This document shows positions 1 through 12,530 of a stretch of DNA of 64,000 nucleotides, in pieces (the stretch's first letter is position 1; every line of letters starts with the position of its first letter). The position numbers and the translations under genes were made by a program. The DNA is from Symbiodinium natans. Taxonomy: Eukaryota > Sar > Dinophyceae > Suessiales > Symbiodiniaceae. The stretch lies in contig CAJNDS010001635.1 in NCBI GenBank assembly GCA_905221605.1, positions 62,001 through 126,000 on the forward strand, read 5' to 3'. Below the pieces are notes generated by a model. It saw nothing but the letters and a program-made list of their open reading frames with translations. It made no database searches and was not told the DNA's origin.

Positions 1-2400
1 AGGTGCCGTTCTGTATGGGAGACCCTTAAAGGTCCCTGCGACCCTGGGCAGATATGGAGATTGAGGGCCCCTTGCTTTGCCCCCACCCTGACAACATAAG
101 GCTATCTTTGCTCTTCTTCTGGAGCTCGAAACCAAAGCACGGCTAGAACACACGAATCCTAGACCTTCTGAACCCTAGACTCTAAGCCTGCTGGTTGAGG
201 CATGCTGAAAGCCCTGACCCATCCTAAGCCTACCTTAAGACCCCAAACCTACATTTTTGTAGTAGGGGGGTTTTATAATCAGAACCTACAAAAAAGTCGG
301 CTTTGGGTTCTTAAGGCAGACCGGCATTCGATCTCAGGTTGCCAGCTGCTGTGCCGGCTGCCTTCAACAACGGGCCGTCGCTGTCGGGGTTGGCATCTCG
401 CCCCAGAACAGGTTTTAGGGTTTGGGGTTTGGGGTTTAGGAGTTCTAGGATGCAGGGTTTTCTGGACCGGAAAGCCTCAGCGCCCTGGTGGTTGACCCCC
501 GTTAGGGGTGGCCCAACATTAATATCTAGAGATATGAAATTTAAAATAGAAAGCAAATTCGTACAAAATTGAGAGAACAGAATACGTCACCATTATCTAA
601 AGTCGTCTTGATTCTGATCTCTCGCGTTTGTTAATTCTTTCTCTTTCTCTTTCTAGTATTCTTTGTTGTTTATATCTTTTTGATATGTTCACGCTTGCTC
701 ACTTACACAAAAATAATGATAATAGAATTAAAATGCACGTCTTTCTGGAGTAGCGCGGGCGAGGAAGGAGTGCGGTTGCGGTCGACCTAAGTCCGAAGAA
801 TGAGGATCACAATGCTGATTCTATTTCGGCTGAGGCTTCATGATATGTTTATCGTCGATCTTTTAATTCACTCATCTCGGATATTTCTAGGATAAGAATA
901 CTTACGCTTTTGTATTAAATAAAGCCAAAGATATCATGGAAGGCTCGGTCCCCCCTTCATTCCCAAGAGTAACTCCCAAATTAAAAGACCCCCCGCCTTC
1001 AACCCAAGTAGCATCTGCCGAGGATCAGTTCGCATTCCAGCAGAGCCCGCCTCTTCTCTACACTTCTCTGACCAGGCTTAGGGATGTAGGGGTTAGGGTT
1101 TAGGGCTAGGGATTTAGGGTTTAGGGTGGCAGGGCTTTGTGCAGCTTAGGGCCTCAAGCGCTCGGATTGAAGCAGCCACCCCGAATCCGAGCCAGGATGT
1201 GTCATGTTCCTTGTGAGAGCATGTCTTCCGCGTACCACTCGAGACCCCAGAGCAGAGCCTATTCAATTCAGTCCTGCAAGCTCATGCGACTTCTGCCACG
1301 CAGGCCGGCCCCACCGGAGCAGGCAAACTCGGTTCTCCAGGCCGGTCCCAGAGTGTTACCAGGGTTTTGTTTAAGGTGGTTCGGCTTCGGGTTTTTTGAA
1401 ACCCAGTTCCTGACTCTAGTAGGGGCTTCTAGGCAACGTCCATCGAACGTTCTCAGAGTTCTTCTGCGGCAGCGGTTGGTATTCTGGCTGGACTGAAATC
1501 CGAAACCCAAGACCTATTTGTCATTCGTGGTGGGGTTGCCCCCGGTTTCTTTGTGATTGCTTGACCAACTCGGGGCACTTAACATTCTGGGGTCCTTATA
1601 TAGGGGCTTGGTTCTGCCATTTGTCGCGTCCGCTCTCTCGTAGCCACGCTCAGGCTTCAGGGTTTGGGTTTAGTATAGGGGCCGGAATAATTATACCAAT
1701 AGTATTCCCTTAGGGTCCCTTTATAATTAAACTATGATAACCCCTCAAAACCCTATTCTTAATTACTCGATTGAACCTAGGAATCTCACACGAAGATGTC
1801 CTAAGTCGCATGATATTCCTGTACAGACTCTGGACCTTTGGTCACAGAAATATGATGCAATGCTTTTACTGCTGCAATCCATCTGCAGCAAGTTGTAGAT
1901 CTGTTCAGTGCTCTGAGCTATTGCTGAGGATGCAGATGACATCTTCTTTAATTATTGACTTCGACAGGCTTTCGCCCGCATACCCTCAAAACCCTATTCT
2001 AATTATTCAGGCCCCTACATTAACCATAATTTCAGCGTCGGCCAGGGCTCGAGGGCCAAGGGAATGGATGAGGGAGGCAGTGGGCAGAGAGCATTGTGAA
2101 GCAAGCCTGCCTACACCCTTCCCCTCTACCCCGCCCCTAGTGCCCCTGGTGTAGCTGGGTCGCCAGAGTCGTGGGCCCCCCCTAGACTGATATGGTCACG
2201 TGCCTCTGCAAAGCCGTAGGGGGGGGGGGGGGGGGGTGTTTCATACTCTTCATATCTCCTCATCCTTCGTGTTCAGTAATGATGCATCAATATCAACAAG
2301 GTGTCGGGTGGGCATTTGCTCATGCTCAAGAGTTGCTACACTTCCCTGAGTCCACAAACAAGTGTAGAGGCAGGATGCTGAAGGAGCCCTGAAGCAGCAA
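1..2400. other. Non-coding stretch with scattered telomere-like repeats
   Basis: No exon I can support. It holds short TTTAGGG-type tracts (for example near 409-440 and 1090-1130), AT-rich low-complexity DNA (about 520-930) and a run of about 17 G near 2220-2236. One coding-like island around 1850-1960 has no clear splice borders. Confidence 0.5.
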
Positions 2401-2456
2401 AAGGGTGCAGGGTTGCAAACCTGGAGCTTTTTGTTACGGCACATGTGCTTGCGTCA

Positions 2457-2760
2457 AGGTCGAGGAGGATGCAGCTTTCCGCGTGGCAGTGCTGCACTTC
2501 ATGGATTGTGCAGTGTTTTGCCAATGCCGATGCAGGTTATGTATAGTAGTGTCACCTCACAAGCCTGAAGTAGACCCGACAACCTCAACCCCGGGCCCAA
2601 TGTCATTCAGAAGTGCTGGCTGAGGTGTGGGTGCAGCAAGTTCCACCTGTTGCTCGGCATCGCTGATTCGTGGAGCGGTTCTGCTGTTAAGATGCGTGAG
2701 TTTCGGGAAGCAAGTTCAGGGACTCGACACCTTCTGAGCGCTTGTAGTTGTTTGAGTGAG
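2457..2760 (+). CDS. Weak candidate exon(s), unknown protein
   Basis: Two coding-like islands are visible. The first starts near 2457 after an AAG and reads VEEDAAFRVAVLHFMDC. The second, about 2626-2760, reads CSKFHLLLGIADSW and continues open. The amino-acid mix looks like protein rather than translated repeat, but frames in this area are open on both strands and I cannot fix splice sites or a joint phase. No family is recognised. They may be upstream exons of the + strand genes that follow, or chance open frames. Confidence 0.25.
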
Positions 2761-3634
2761 GGAGGGTGAGGGGTGCTGAAGTGCTGCCTCGGCAGCAAAG
2801 AGCATGCGTTCGCAACATTCGGGTCACCTCGCTACGCAAAGCATACAACTGCCAGCAAACATCAAACACTGTGCAGCCTTTGGGGCCTCAGGACCGCCAC
2901 ACCACATTTTCTAAGCGCAGCGTAGGAGATCTTAGCTCCATGTCGGACTCTTGAAGGCCGATACACTTGCGGCCGTGCTTGATACCGTTCCCTGACTTTG
3001 TCCGCGGAGGCGCGACCCTGAGCCATTAGACTAAACTGACTTAGATGCGGTTTTGTCCAGCTGTGCAAAAATAGACTACCTTTCCCAATTGTGACAGTCT
3101 TGGACAGCAGTTTCAATGATCCGTCACCGTAGTCGTTACTACGAACGCATACAGCGGGCACAACAATGCATCCCACGACCCGTCTGTGTGGAGTGAGGCT
3201 GGGTTTCGGATTGCTGCTGCTTGGTCTTCGGGTTTAGGCTTTGAGGGCGGATCGCTCATCAGCTTTCTCCGTACTGTAGACACACCCAAGTACAACCAGT
3301 CTAAACCTTAAGCCCAAGAGTCACCCGCCTAAACCCCAGTCACCAGCCTAAATCCTTTAAATGCAAAACCGCCCCAACAACGAGCTTCCGCTCCATGAGG
3401 CGGCTTCGCAAGCTTTCGGAAGCAAAGGGCGGCGAGGGTTTGTGGTTAGGGTTTAGGGTTAGGGTCTCATTTAGGGTTTATCGGGTTTAGGCATTAGGTA
3501 TAGCACGGGACTTCCGAGCCCTGGTTCAAGAAGGGACTAGGTATATCCTAGGGCTTGGATCACCTGATGCGGGTGGAACACGACCTTGAAAAAGACGAGG
3601 GCCAAAATGGCATAACCTCCAAGGACCCAGAGTA

Positions 3635-3718
3635 GGCTCTTATTCCCTTTTTTCAGGGTGTTGGTTCCCTAATAAGGCACCCTGTTTATTCCCATGCAGG
3701 TTACTCTTGGGTCTAGCC
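3635..3718. mobile_element. TIR element related to family B
   Basis: The left end reads CCCAGAGTAGGCTCTTATTC and the right end GGTTACTCTTGGGTCT. The inverted complement of the right end resembles the left. A second copy lies at about 34976-35090 with the same ends (AGAGTAGGCCCTTATTCCC and GGTTACTCTTGGCTCT). The middle carries the GGTTCCCT motif shared with family B elements at 34.8, 49.1 and 52.6 kb. It is non-autonomous; no ORF. Confidence 0.5.
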
Positions 3719-4639
3719 TCTAACTTCCTACACCCATTGACCGAATTCTGGCATCATGTTTGGTGCCAGGGGCGCCGGCTCGACCCAGTGAGCTCCAGCA
3801 TCTGGGGCTGTTCGGCTGTTCGAGGCGCAATGCGCTGAAGGCATGGTGCCCAAAGCCATGCCAGGTGTACAGTCGGAAAAGTCTGAAGAATCGAGATTGT
3901 TTTTAATTCCATGTTGACTTCAAGGTTTAGGCACCCCAATCACTTCATAAGCCATCTGAAGCAGACATCGACCCGCCGGAACCCAGAATGGTCCAACTTA
4001 TAGAGCCCTTGTCTCAGAGCTCGGAAGCAGGCGTGAAGCAGTGGCCATTGGCCGTAGGTGCCAGGTGGCCCAACACTAGGTAGGACTTTACTAGAACTTT
4101 ATCACTTCATAAGTTTAGGGTTCCTCTAATTTCATATCAAGGCAGCTAAAAGTTAAAGTTTTACTGGGGGGGTTAAACAGCAACCAAGAAAAAAGGAAGT
4201 TCGACGTCGTTGTGTGCAAGCCACAAGATGCTTTTAGGGCGTTTAGGGTTTCTGGTACATGGCCTCTGGTTTGTAGGGGCAGCGACACCTTGCAACACCT
4301 CCTTTACTGCGAGAACCCGCACTGATCCCCCGCAACTTGCTCGCCGTGGCCGCGGGAGCTTGTGACGAAGCCCCGAAATGCTACCCTGAACCCATGGGTC
4401 CTTCAAGTCACCAACGCCGACTCTTTGAAGCACCTTGAAATGTTAAGCCTGAACCCTATAAACCTTAATGCAAAAGTTCAAAGAAATGCCAAGCGCAGTC
4501 TGTTTCCGAGCTGAGCAAGCCGAAGGGCACAGAGTCCAGGGGGCCTTCGGGGGGCCCTTGCGTCGGCAGGGTGTCCTCCTAGGCCTTTACGCCGGGCCCT
4601 CCGCGATGTTCATGTACCGGGCTTAGGGGAATATTCTCT

Positions 4640-4760
4640 CAGACACAGACACAGACACAGACACAGACACTGACACTGACACTGACACTGACACAGACAC
4701 AGACACAGACACACACACACATTTACATTTACATTTGCATTTACATTTACATTTACATAT
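4640..4760. repeat. Compound microsatellite (ACAGAC/ACTGAC then TTTACA)
   Basis: ACAGAC units pass into ACTGAC units, back to ACAGAC, then a CA run, then TTTACA/TTTGCA hexamers. The 75-residue open frame across it on the minus strand is translated repeat, not a gene. Confidence 0.9.
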
Positions 4761-6344
4761 ACATATTAGATGCTCAATATAAGCTTTATGAATTAGCACG
4801 CTAGTATATTTATATATGAGTGGCGTATTCATCTGCTTATGTACTAACATTTAGATAATGTGTATACGTAATACAGATACCCGTCTTGTTGCTCTACATA
4901 TGAGCACCGAAAGACTCCGGGCCAATTTCGTGGAAATCTGAAAGACTTCGTTCGGGCAGGGCACAGGATGGGCATTTGAGGTTGGCGGAATGTCAGAGGG
5001 CGCCAAAACCGCTTTCGCAAAGAACTCGGCCAGTTAAGCTGCCGGCGCGTCCGGCCCGGCATCAAGGTCCAGTATTCAACATCAAGGTGCAGACAAGGCA
5101 CATAGGCATCCTGCCTCAGAGTTGCAGACTGAATTCAGCAAGCCCATGGACACTAAGCAGCAGCTTCTGCGACTCTGAGATGTCCAGCTACCAACTACGC
5201 AGCTCCAGAGGAGCACCGCTTCAAAGGCTATGGGCTGCAAAACTCGCGCCGGATTTTTGCTGGAGGCGGCCAAAGGCCCTCCCTCCAGTGCAAAATGTGT
5301 ACTGTAAAATTATGCCAATTACTCTCCAGACATGCGCCTGGTGCTTCAACGGACCCTGTCGCCCACACACTCAACCCTCAACTCATGCTTATAAGCCCTT
5401 GAACCCTCGGTCTAAACCCTAGACCCAACATCCATGCTCTAGCTAGAGCGGCCTTTTACCTTAATTCCGGAGACGCTAGTGTACCCAATAAGTAACGAAG
5501 GCACAAAACACATCTTCAATTCTGTACAGCACTCAGGTCAGGGTTTAGCATTGAAGCCCTCCGTGGAGATTCATGGCTTGTGAAAAGAAGTGCGATATGT
5601 AGACTGGCAGTTAGAAATACAGGCACAGCGTGCAACACTGTTCTAAACCGTTCTAGGAACCTTCAAGTCATTTCAAGCGCACACTGGGCCTACACCCTTC
5701 ATTCTAAACCCTAAACGACTTTGGCCTTAGAGGCCCTAAACCCTGGTAATAACAGAAGCCTAAACCCTCAAGAAAGCCAAGCTCGGTTCCTTGAGCCAGC
5801 GCATGCTAGAACCGGCCCTGAGGGCTAGAACCGGCCCTCTGGGCTAGCCGGCTCAGAAGCCTATAGGCCACGAGCTTTTTTATGTTTTTGTGAAAGGGTT
5901 CTTAGGCTTGCAAAAGGCTCCTGTCAAGGGCTTTGGGGGCAAGCCTTGGGTTTGTATAGGGATTAGTTTAGTCCCGTTATATAGGGTCAGCAGAAAAGAT
6001 TTGGGGAGGGAGCTTCGTTTGCTTCTGAGCCCGGCCTTATTGAACAGACTCACATGTGCCATTGCCTTCCGCGGGGCGGTAAGACCCGAAATCCCAAACT
6101 TCATAACCTCTTGGCCCAGCTTCCCTGCCCCAGCTGGGCGTCTCAGGATATTGGAAGAAGGGCCAGATCTAGGGGGCTTCCGCAAGAACCAAGTGAAATC
6201 GATTCATGTACCCAACACCTGAAGGCCAAAGATGTTTCATTCATTCCCTGGCTGCAAAAGCTAAGAGCGAAGAAGAGCTGGGAGTGCCGAAACCAAACCT
6301 TCTCGTCCTCACGCAGAAACTAATGCCATCTTGTATGCCCCATG

Positions 6345-6396
6345 GGGTTTAGGGTTTAGGGTTTAGGGTTTAGGGTTTAGGGTTTAGGGTTTAGGG
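6345..6396 (+). repeat. Interstitial telomere-like array (TTTAGGG)n
   Basis: About seven perfect tandem TTTAGGG units, far from any chromosome end visible in the window. It is one of the cleaner members of a set of several dozen tracts. Confidence 0.95.
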
Positions 6397-8225
6397 CCCT
6401 AAAGCCCAATTGCAGCCTACGTCCCAAACTCTACTGCACCCACATGGTATCTCAATCCGGAAGCTTTGGCAGAAGCAGGGGCCGCGCAACCGATGTTTCG
6501 GCAGTAAGTGCGGCAAGAGAAACAAAGCGTCACTTACCGTTACTCGAGTGCTCAAGGGTGTCAAAGTGGGTTTGAGACTTCCGCGCTCGGTTTTCTTTAA
6601 GGGGGTCGTTGAAGGCTGAAGCGGTAACTATGGCAGGGCTCTGTGTTTGAGGTGGCACAGGCTTGAGGTGGAGCGAGTTCCGGAGATGTGTATTGCATCA
6701 GCCGCAACTCGACACTGGGCTGCGCGACAGCAGACGGAGCCTCCGTGACTTTTGCAAGATGGAGGGTGAGTAGCTTGTGGCTTTGCTCGCCAACGCACCT
6801 GCTAGAGGAACGAAGTCCTGAAGGCTCTCCACAACTACCACCTTTACCGTACCACGCTGCACCTTGCGCACTTGTAAGTGAACAGCTTTGAACCCCAAAG
6901 TTGAAAACTGTGGCAGAGCGCGAAGCACCCCACAACCGCTAGCTCAAGCATGCGAGCCCCCGGAATGCTGCTCAGGCTCAAGGCAGGGCGCCCCCCGCCC
7001 TCGAGTCGTGCTGTAGACTCGAAAAAACGCGGGGTCGGCCACGACGGGTTACAAGGGGGTCGATTCCTAACAACCTTTGGCTAATTTCCCCCCCAACCCC
7101 TGTTTCGAAGTCCTGAGAACACAAGCAGCCTAAAATCTGAAAAAACCACCCGAAACTTGCACAGAAGAGCTGGGCCAACCCCGCGAGCTAGTGCATTGAG
7201 GGCACCGAGGTAGTGCGAGCCAGGGTCGTGCAGTGCTGTCGCTGAGGGCTGTTATTCAGGGTTTAGGGTTGAGGGTTTATAGGTAGGTCCTTGGGTCTTG
7301 GGGTTTAGGGCTTCTGGGCTCTTGTGAGTCTTTTTCTGGGAAGATTTGTTGTGGGCAACCCAGGTGGGCTTTAAGGCCATGGACTCTACCAGAATGTCCT
7401 GGTGCAAGGAGAGGTTGACTCAAGTATAGGGAAAAATTAGAACCTGTAGGATTTATAGGGTTTACGTAGGGCTTGTCGAGTCTAGGATTGGCTTCGTGGG
7501 TTCTAGGTGGCATCTTTGCTTGACTGCTGGCCTGAGTGCGCGCGCTACCTCGTGTTGTCTTAGGACTTAGTAGGAGTCTGACTTGGACCAGCCCCCCTAA
7601 ACCCCAAGCCCCAGACCCCACACCTTGTTCTTGTCGGACTCCGCTTTCAAGCGAAAGACCCCCTCAAGACACCTGGCCGTGGCGGCTTCCGGGCAGCAAC
7701 TCTTGTGGGGGGGGCTTGGGTTGAGTAGATTTTCGAAGCCTGGATGCAAGGGAGCTCAGGATTCTGGGGCTTAGGAGGCTTGCCACCAAAGGGTTTCGGC
7801 TGGAGTTCAGGGTCCAAAAGAGGCTTACTCCCTGTCCTCTCGTTTCGGGTACCTAATTTCCGAGTCGTTGCGTCCTAGCATCTCCTCAGCCTCGAATACA
7901 GTTCCCAAGACACCCTAAGTCCTAAATTGGAATCCTAAAGTGACAAAACCATGGGCCTTGGAGCTGCAGAGCAGAAGCCCCAAGCTAGCCTTGCCAGCCT
8001 GAGTCGCCCCTAAGCGTGGCTTGGCTACGCCTGGCGGGTGGGCAACAGAAAAAGCCCGAAACCCTATTAATTACTTTGGCAGAAGCCGAAATCCTAAGCT
8101 TTAGTTCCTGAAGAGCCTCCAACAAAGGTGCCGTGGGTGATGCGATCATGGTATAATGTCATCGCGGCAGTCGCAGCCTTCAATGCCCAGCTTGCCCTCT
8201 CAGAGGACGAGATGGGAACCTCAAC

Positions 8226-8285
8226 TAGGGTTTAGGGTTTAGGGTGCAGGGTGCAGCGTGCAGGGTTTAGGGTTTAGGGTTTAGG
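8226..8285 (+). repeat. Degenerate telomere-like array
   Basis: TTTAGGG units interrupted by GTGCAGGGTGCAGCGTGCAGG, then more TTTAGGG. This is local variant spreading within a telomere-like tract. Confidence 0.85.
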
Positions 8286-8391
8286 TTTTATGGGCTGGGT
8301 GTGCAGCGTGTTCGAAGACTTGGGCAATTAAGGCATCAAGGCTCATGTTTCTAGGACGCCCCTAAACCCCTAAACTCCCAAGGCCCTACAG

Positions 8392-8762
8392 CCAAACAGC
8401 ATGACAAGCCATAGCCTTACCTACTCTCTGAATTGCAAAATTGCAAAATATTTGCTGAGGAGTTGTAGCATGCACATCTCGCCTGGATCCGTTCATGAAC
8501 ATGGGCTTGGTAGGCTTTCGTGGCCTATGCTCATGCATCTTCATGCCCTTGATGTGTGGTAGGTGTACCTGGAGCAACACTGTACCTGGACTTCCGCGCC
8601 CCAACAGTTGAGGCATGATTCCCAGGGTAGTTCAGCGCGAGTTTGTATTTCTTAGGTAGGGTTTTGGTGGCGGCGCGGGGTCAGGAGCTGGCCATCGTTC
8701 GCACCTATGCAAGCAGTTTCGAAGTCAGCGAGCTGGAGAACTCACTCCAGTCACTGGCTGAG
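8392..8762 (+). CDS. Two phase-matched exons, unknown protein
   Basis: Exon 1 is about 8392-8553 (54 codons), after ...CCCTACAG, and contains YSLNCKIAKYLLRSCSMHIS. It ends at GAT|GTGTGG. Exon 2 is 8685-8762, after GGTCAG, reads ELAIVRTYASSFEVSELENS and ends at GAG|GTGTGT. Both are phase 0, so removing the 131-nt intron keeps one open frame. A CCCTAAACCCCTAAAC tract lies just before the exon 1 acceptor. Exon 2 looks like an amphipathic helix. I do not recognise the family. Likely internal exons of a larger gene. Confidence 0.5.
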
Positions 8763-9062
8763 GTGTGTTAAACTCGGGTCCGGTCCCTTCTCGGAAAGTT
8801 GCAGGAGTCCCGTATTGAAAGGTACCACTTAAGGGAACAAGTTTATCAAAAGCCCCAATGTGGCTCAGCCTCTGCCCGATCCCTTTGTCATGGCGACTTC
8901 GTGTGCTGTGTGATTATTTTGGGCGTTTGTAATAATTCTGCTATGGGTGATCCTCGGCCAGAGAAGAAAGTTTGAGCAGCTGAGGACATTACTGTAAATT
9001 CCGGAGGTCGTATTAACCCCTGAATCAAGCACAACCTGACGCACGTGCTTGCACGTGCTAAG

Positions 9063-9477
9063 GCTTTGGAATGAGGTCCTCCCATGCTGCTTGGACGCGT
9101 TTGATCGCCTGGATGGTTGCACAGACCGCATAGTCTTGCAGCAGGTCAGGAGGTCCGGCAAACTATGGCATGTCGAATTTAGGCGGAGCTCCATCCCTTG
9201 GTACGTGCAGTAAGACAGGGCCCGGACAGGAGCAAACGACCCAGCTTGGCATCCAGTGTAGTACTGTTGACTAATTGTGGGATGTAGGTCAGTGTAGGTT
9301 CCCTCCGAAACCATGCAGAGTTCGTGAATATCCCTCGGCTGTCAGTCCATCCGGATGGATTACATGAGTCTCGTTTGCTCTTTTCGCGCTGCGTGCCACC
9401 AAACCCCTCTGAGCAACAGTGAACGTGACGCGCCAGACCTCTCCAATGTTGATGGAAGCGCCTGTGGCAAACTGGAA
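9063..9477 (+). CDS. Two phase-matched exons, unknown protein
   Basis: Exon 1 is about 9063-9144, after GCTAAG. It reads LWNEVLPCCLDAFDRLDGC and ends CAG|GTCAGG in phase 0. Exon 2 is 9346-9477, after TGTCAG, reads SIRMDYMSLVCSFRAACHQT and stays open to an apparent GA donor (GAA|GATAAC), just before an in-frame TAG. The join is in phase. Cys-rich, with no family recognised. A 149-residue minus-strand open frame overlaps the region and looks less protein-like. If the GA donor is wrong, exon 2 would end at the TAG and be a C-terminus. Confidence 0.4.
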
Positions 9478-10123
9478 GATAACTAGGGCCCTGCAGTGAC
9501 AGTCGCTCACGAAGGAGGGGCGACGCCGGAACCTTGTCACGAACGGCGAACGCGGCTTGCGTGAGAGTCTCGTAAAGACATTCGGCCCTCAGAAACTCAA
9601 CCCTGAAAAGATTTCGCGACCCAACCTAGGGGCCTTAAGCCCCTAATCTGCATACCAAGGTGATATGCCACCACCGATCTCGGTTGATTTGATACTGGTG
9701 GCCCAGCCGGAGTTGCATATGCTTGCTGTTTCATTGCAGGTTCAGGCGATCCCAAGCATAAGAGCCTTAGGGTAATGGTCGACTAGGGCCAGCTCTAGAA
9801 GTGCTTTCAATGTCACAGGTGCGCTGCGCATCTCAGCAGGGGGATGGTCCCTGAAACCCACAACAAGCACAGCATTTCATACCTTGTGCTATCCTGGTGG
9901 TTGCTAGTGCCATTGTCACATAGTCATATAGGAAATGCCTAGATAGGTGTCGTGGTCACCTCAGATGCAGCTGAGGGAGCAACTAGCAGCCGCCGAGATA
10001 ACCCAAAAACCACCCTGGGAGGATGGTTCCTAGCTTTTAGGGGGTATGTACTCCCCTCCCTTAAGAACCCGAGAATGGTTCCGCAACTTCTAGCAACAAA
10101 ATTGGAAGTCAGATCACACAAGC
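9478..10123. other. No gene seen
   Basis: Single-copy-looking DNA with few repeats. There are short open frames on both strands but none with convincing coding character or splice borders. Confidence 0.4.
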
Positions 10124-10678
10124 TTAAGACGCAAAACCGACGTGGCTGCGAGTAGCTTCATTTGTGAATGATGTAGGAAATTCGCGAGGCATGGGTCCTT
10201 GCTTTCGTTGTGTCCAAGTCCTTGTAAAAAGTCTATCGAACATGTCGTAGAGCTTAGGGTGCTTCGGCTTCCGTTGACTTCTGACAGGCGTTATTGTATA
10301 GTGATAAACCCTCGCCAGGTATACAGCCAGTCCTACGAAAACAATCCTCAAGCACTGCAGCTCGCTCATCGGGGTTCTGGGATGCGGGATGGTATCGAGA
10401 GAGGATTGTTTCAGTTTCGGGCTCTTCCAGCTATCAACCGGTGGTTGTGGCCTGCGCTTCCTACCTGTTCGCAGAAAGCGGGTGTCCTGAAACAGAAGAA
10501 CAAATGGCTGCGGCTTCATCCTTATCCTTATAGGTAGTGATGGTAGCATCTGGCAACTGAGCACTGCTGTCCCAAAACTGAAGGAGCAAGGGTTCAGCTG
10601 ACAGTACGCCAGCTTATCTTTGGGTGTTGCGTGGCCTGAAATGGATGCCACATGTTGGTTGCATCTGTGATGGGTCAA
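10124..10678. other. Coding-like block open in several frames
   Basis: A 184-codon open frame runs on the minus strand, and two + frames (10199-10537 and 10294-10533) overlap it. The + frame from 10294 contains AGWYRERIVSVSGSSSYQPV and VVACASYLFAESGCP, the most protein-like text. The other + frame and the minus frame are also plausible. Strand cannot be decided by eye. The neighbouring exons at 9.1-9.5 and 11.0-11.3 kb favour the + strand. Confidence 0.35.
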
Positions 10679-10959
10679 GTGACCACAAAACTGGAACCGG
10701 CACGAGTTCCCAGCCCTTGTGTGCGGGACCCAGGACCTGACCCCTAAGCAAACCTCTGTACCTTTACGCGTCCATACCTTTTTCGAAAGGAGAGGCTTCG
10801 TTACTCTAGATAAGCCTTAGCTGCAACTGCTGGCTGCCCCAAGGACTGTTGCGTGTCCTGGCAGCGCTGGCTGGGGTAGTTGCCAAGAGTTCATGGTTCA
10901 GGTTTGGATGCTCCGTTCTTAATTTTAGTAATAGCCTTTTTTATCTTTGTGTGGCGGAG

Positions 10960-11258
10960 GTCCTTTGGCCAAGAATGTATGCTACCAAGCGAAAGGATTT
11001 TGCATTAGCCTTCTGTGAAGCAGTCGCAGCAGGCAGCAAAACAAGGTAGCTGCAATTAATTGAGTACCCCCTATAAGCGCACATATAGCACGGTTCTTAT
11101 CAGGGAGAAAGTTCCAAGGTTTGCAAAGTTGCACCGGAAAGGGGTGGTGACGCAGCTTCAAAATCCTAAGCCCATGACTGGTTCTGAAGACCACGAAAAG
11201 GTAGACTTCAAAGTGGTAGAATACCCGAAGCCCTCAACACTGCTGGACGACCTTGTAG
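10960..11258 (+). CDS. Two exons joined across a 58-nt intron, unknown protein
   Basis: Exon 1 ends at 11045 and contains VLWPRMYATKRKDFALAFCE. Its 5' edge is uncertain: GGAG|GTC at 10960, or further upstream in the same open frame. Exon 2 is 11104-11258, contains REKVPRFAKLHRKGVV and VVEYPKPSTLLDDLV, and ends at GTAG|GTATGA. The intron 11046-11103 runs GTAGCT...ATCAG. The split codon AG|G restores Arg and keeps one frame, strong internal support. The first part is basic and the second acidic. No family recognised. Confidence 0.6.
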
Positions 11259-12395
11259 GTATGATGATGACGTCGTGGGATGGATTGCGAGGGGCATCAT
11301 GTGCTTCAGTAAAGTGCCTAGAGAAAGAAACCGTGCTCAATCCCAGAGAGCCTAGGATGGTGGTACCCTTGTTTTGGGGGCAGGGAATCCCATTGTGACC
11401 AGACAACACGGTTCGCTTATACTATTGAGTTGCTGTTGGGACCTAGGCTAGGAACCTTGGACCTGGGAGTTAGGATCCCAAGCAAGCTTTGAACGCTAGG
11501 ACTTATAAAGGCCTTGGGTTGAGGGATCTACGAGTTTAAACGGGCTTTGAATCGCCGTAAGCACGCGCCGCCCGAGAAGTGCGTCTGCATGTGAACGGAT
11601 ACCCTGCGAGCATGGATGTGTCCAGCCCCCGCCCACGTGCCGCTGCTTACCGCTCAGGCAAACCATTGCCGATTCGTTCAGCACCGGCAATGAGCCCATC
11701 CTGATATTGGAAAAGGTTTCGAGGTTCGTCTTTGTGCATTTTCCAAAAAGGCACGGTGCATCCATGGTGTGCTTTCGCTGATTCCGGGCTTCTTCGAGTC
11801 CTCTCTTCACCTGCAAAGAATAGTTACCGTAGGCAATGCACGTGCGGACGTGATGTCCAACCCGGGATCCTGCCATCGAAGCCGAAACACTCTCGGAGAC
11901 TCTTAGACCCGAAGCCCTAAACCCCCCCCCCCTATAAGGGCCCATACTTCGGATCCCTTTCAAACCCTTTAAACAAGGGTAAGGGACCATATACTTATAA
12001 GGCCCCCCCCCCTCCTTTGAAGAACTTCTTGCCGCACGCCAAGGAAAGCTGGCACCGGTGCTTCCGGGGGCTTAGTTATCACGCAATCAACCTGTGCCTC
12101 GTCTCGGGATTGGCTTCATTGTAAACGCTGCGCACCAGCCGCCTCGGCATGGCCGGGGTGTGGAAACTGGGCGCAGACTGAAAATGCGTTTAGGGTTTAG
12201 GGTTTAGGGGTGCTGGACAAGAGGAAGAAGACCGTGCAATCACGAGAACAAGCGGCATGCTTAACATGTTCCACGGCATGGTATAGTGAGATCAGATGAT
12301 GGAAGAACAAGGGGAGTGTCGATCCGGTGCTCTTTCCTAAAGCAAAGGCGGGCCTACCCAGAGGCTGCTTGGGGTTCTTGCTTTGAGGGCTTCAG
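11259..12395. other. Intron-like DNA with one possible exon
   Basis: A possible exon near 11653-11710 reads TIADSFSTGNEPILILEK between CTCAG and AAG|GTTTCG, but its phase does not match the preceding exon. C-runs at 11925-11933 and 12002-12012 bracket an imperfect inverted segment with CTATAAGGGCCCATAC. A short TTTAGGG tract lies at about 12188-12208. Confidence 0.35.
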
Positions 12396-12530
12396 GGGGT
12401 TCCTAGCTTATGCCTGCTGGGGGCTCAAGTCTGCCAGCAGTTGGCGGTGGCTTTCATGATGGAGCAGTTTGGCCAGCGCCTGTTCTTCTGGGGAGCACTA
12501 GCCTTACAGCAAGAGCCGGAATTCTGTCGA
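12396..12530 (+). CDS. Candidate exon, unknown protein
   Basis: It begins after TTCAG at 12396 and stays open for 45 codons to a strong donor, CGA|GTGAGG. It contains CQQLAVAFMMEQFGQRLFFW followed by GALALQQEPEFCR: a hydrophobic, Gln-rich helix-like stretch. Another frame and the minus strand are also open here. The donor and amino-acid mix favour this reading. Family not recognised. Confidence 0.45.

Larger units (their letters stand above)
2900..8391. other. Long mostly non-coding stretch
   Basis: Telomere-derived repeats in both orientations, microsatellites and TIR-element remnants f‌ill most of this. A coding-like island at 3110-3210 is open in two frames and so is ambiguous. Another at about 5180-5250 (RCPATNYAAPEEHRF) is possible but unsupported by clear borders. 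No convincing gene. Confidence 0.4.

Noticed and set aside
4623-4850. 75-codon minus-strand frame
   Set aside because: Cys/Val/Ser/Lys repeat from a microsatellite.
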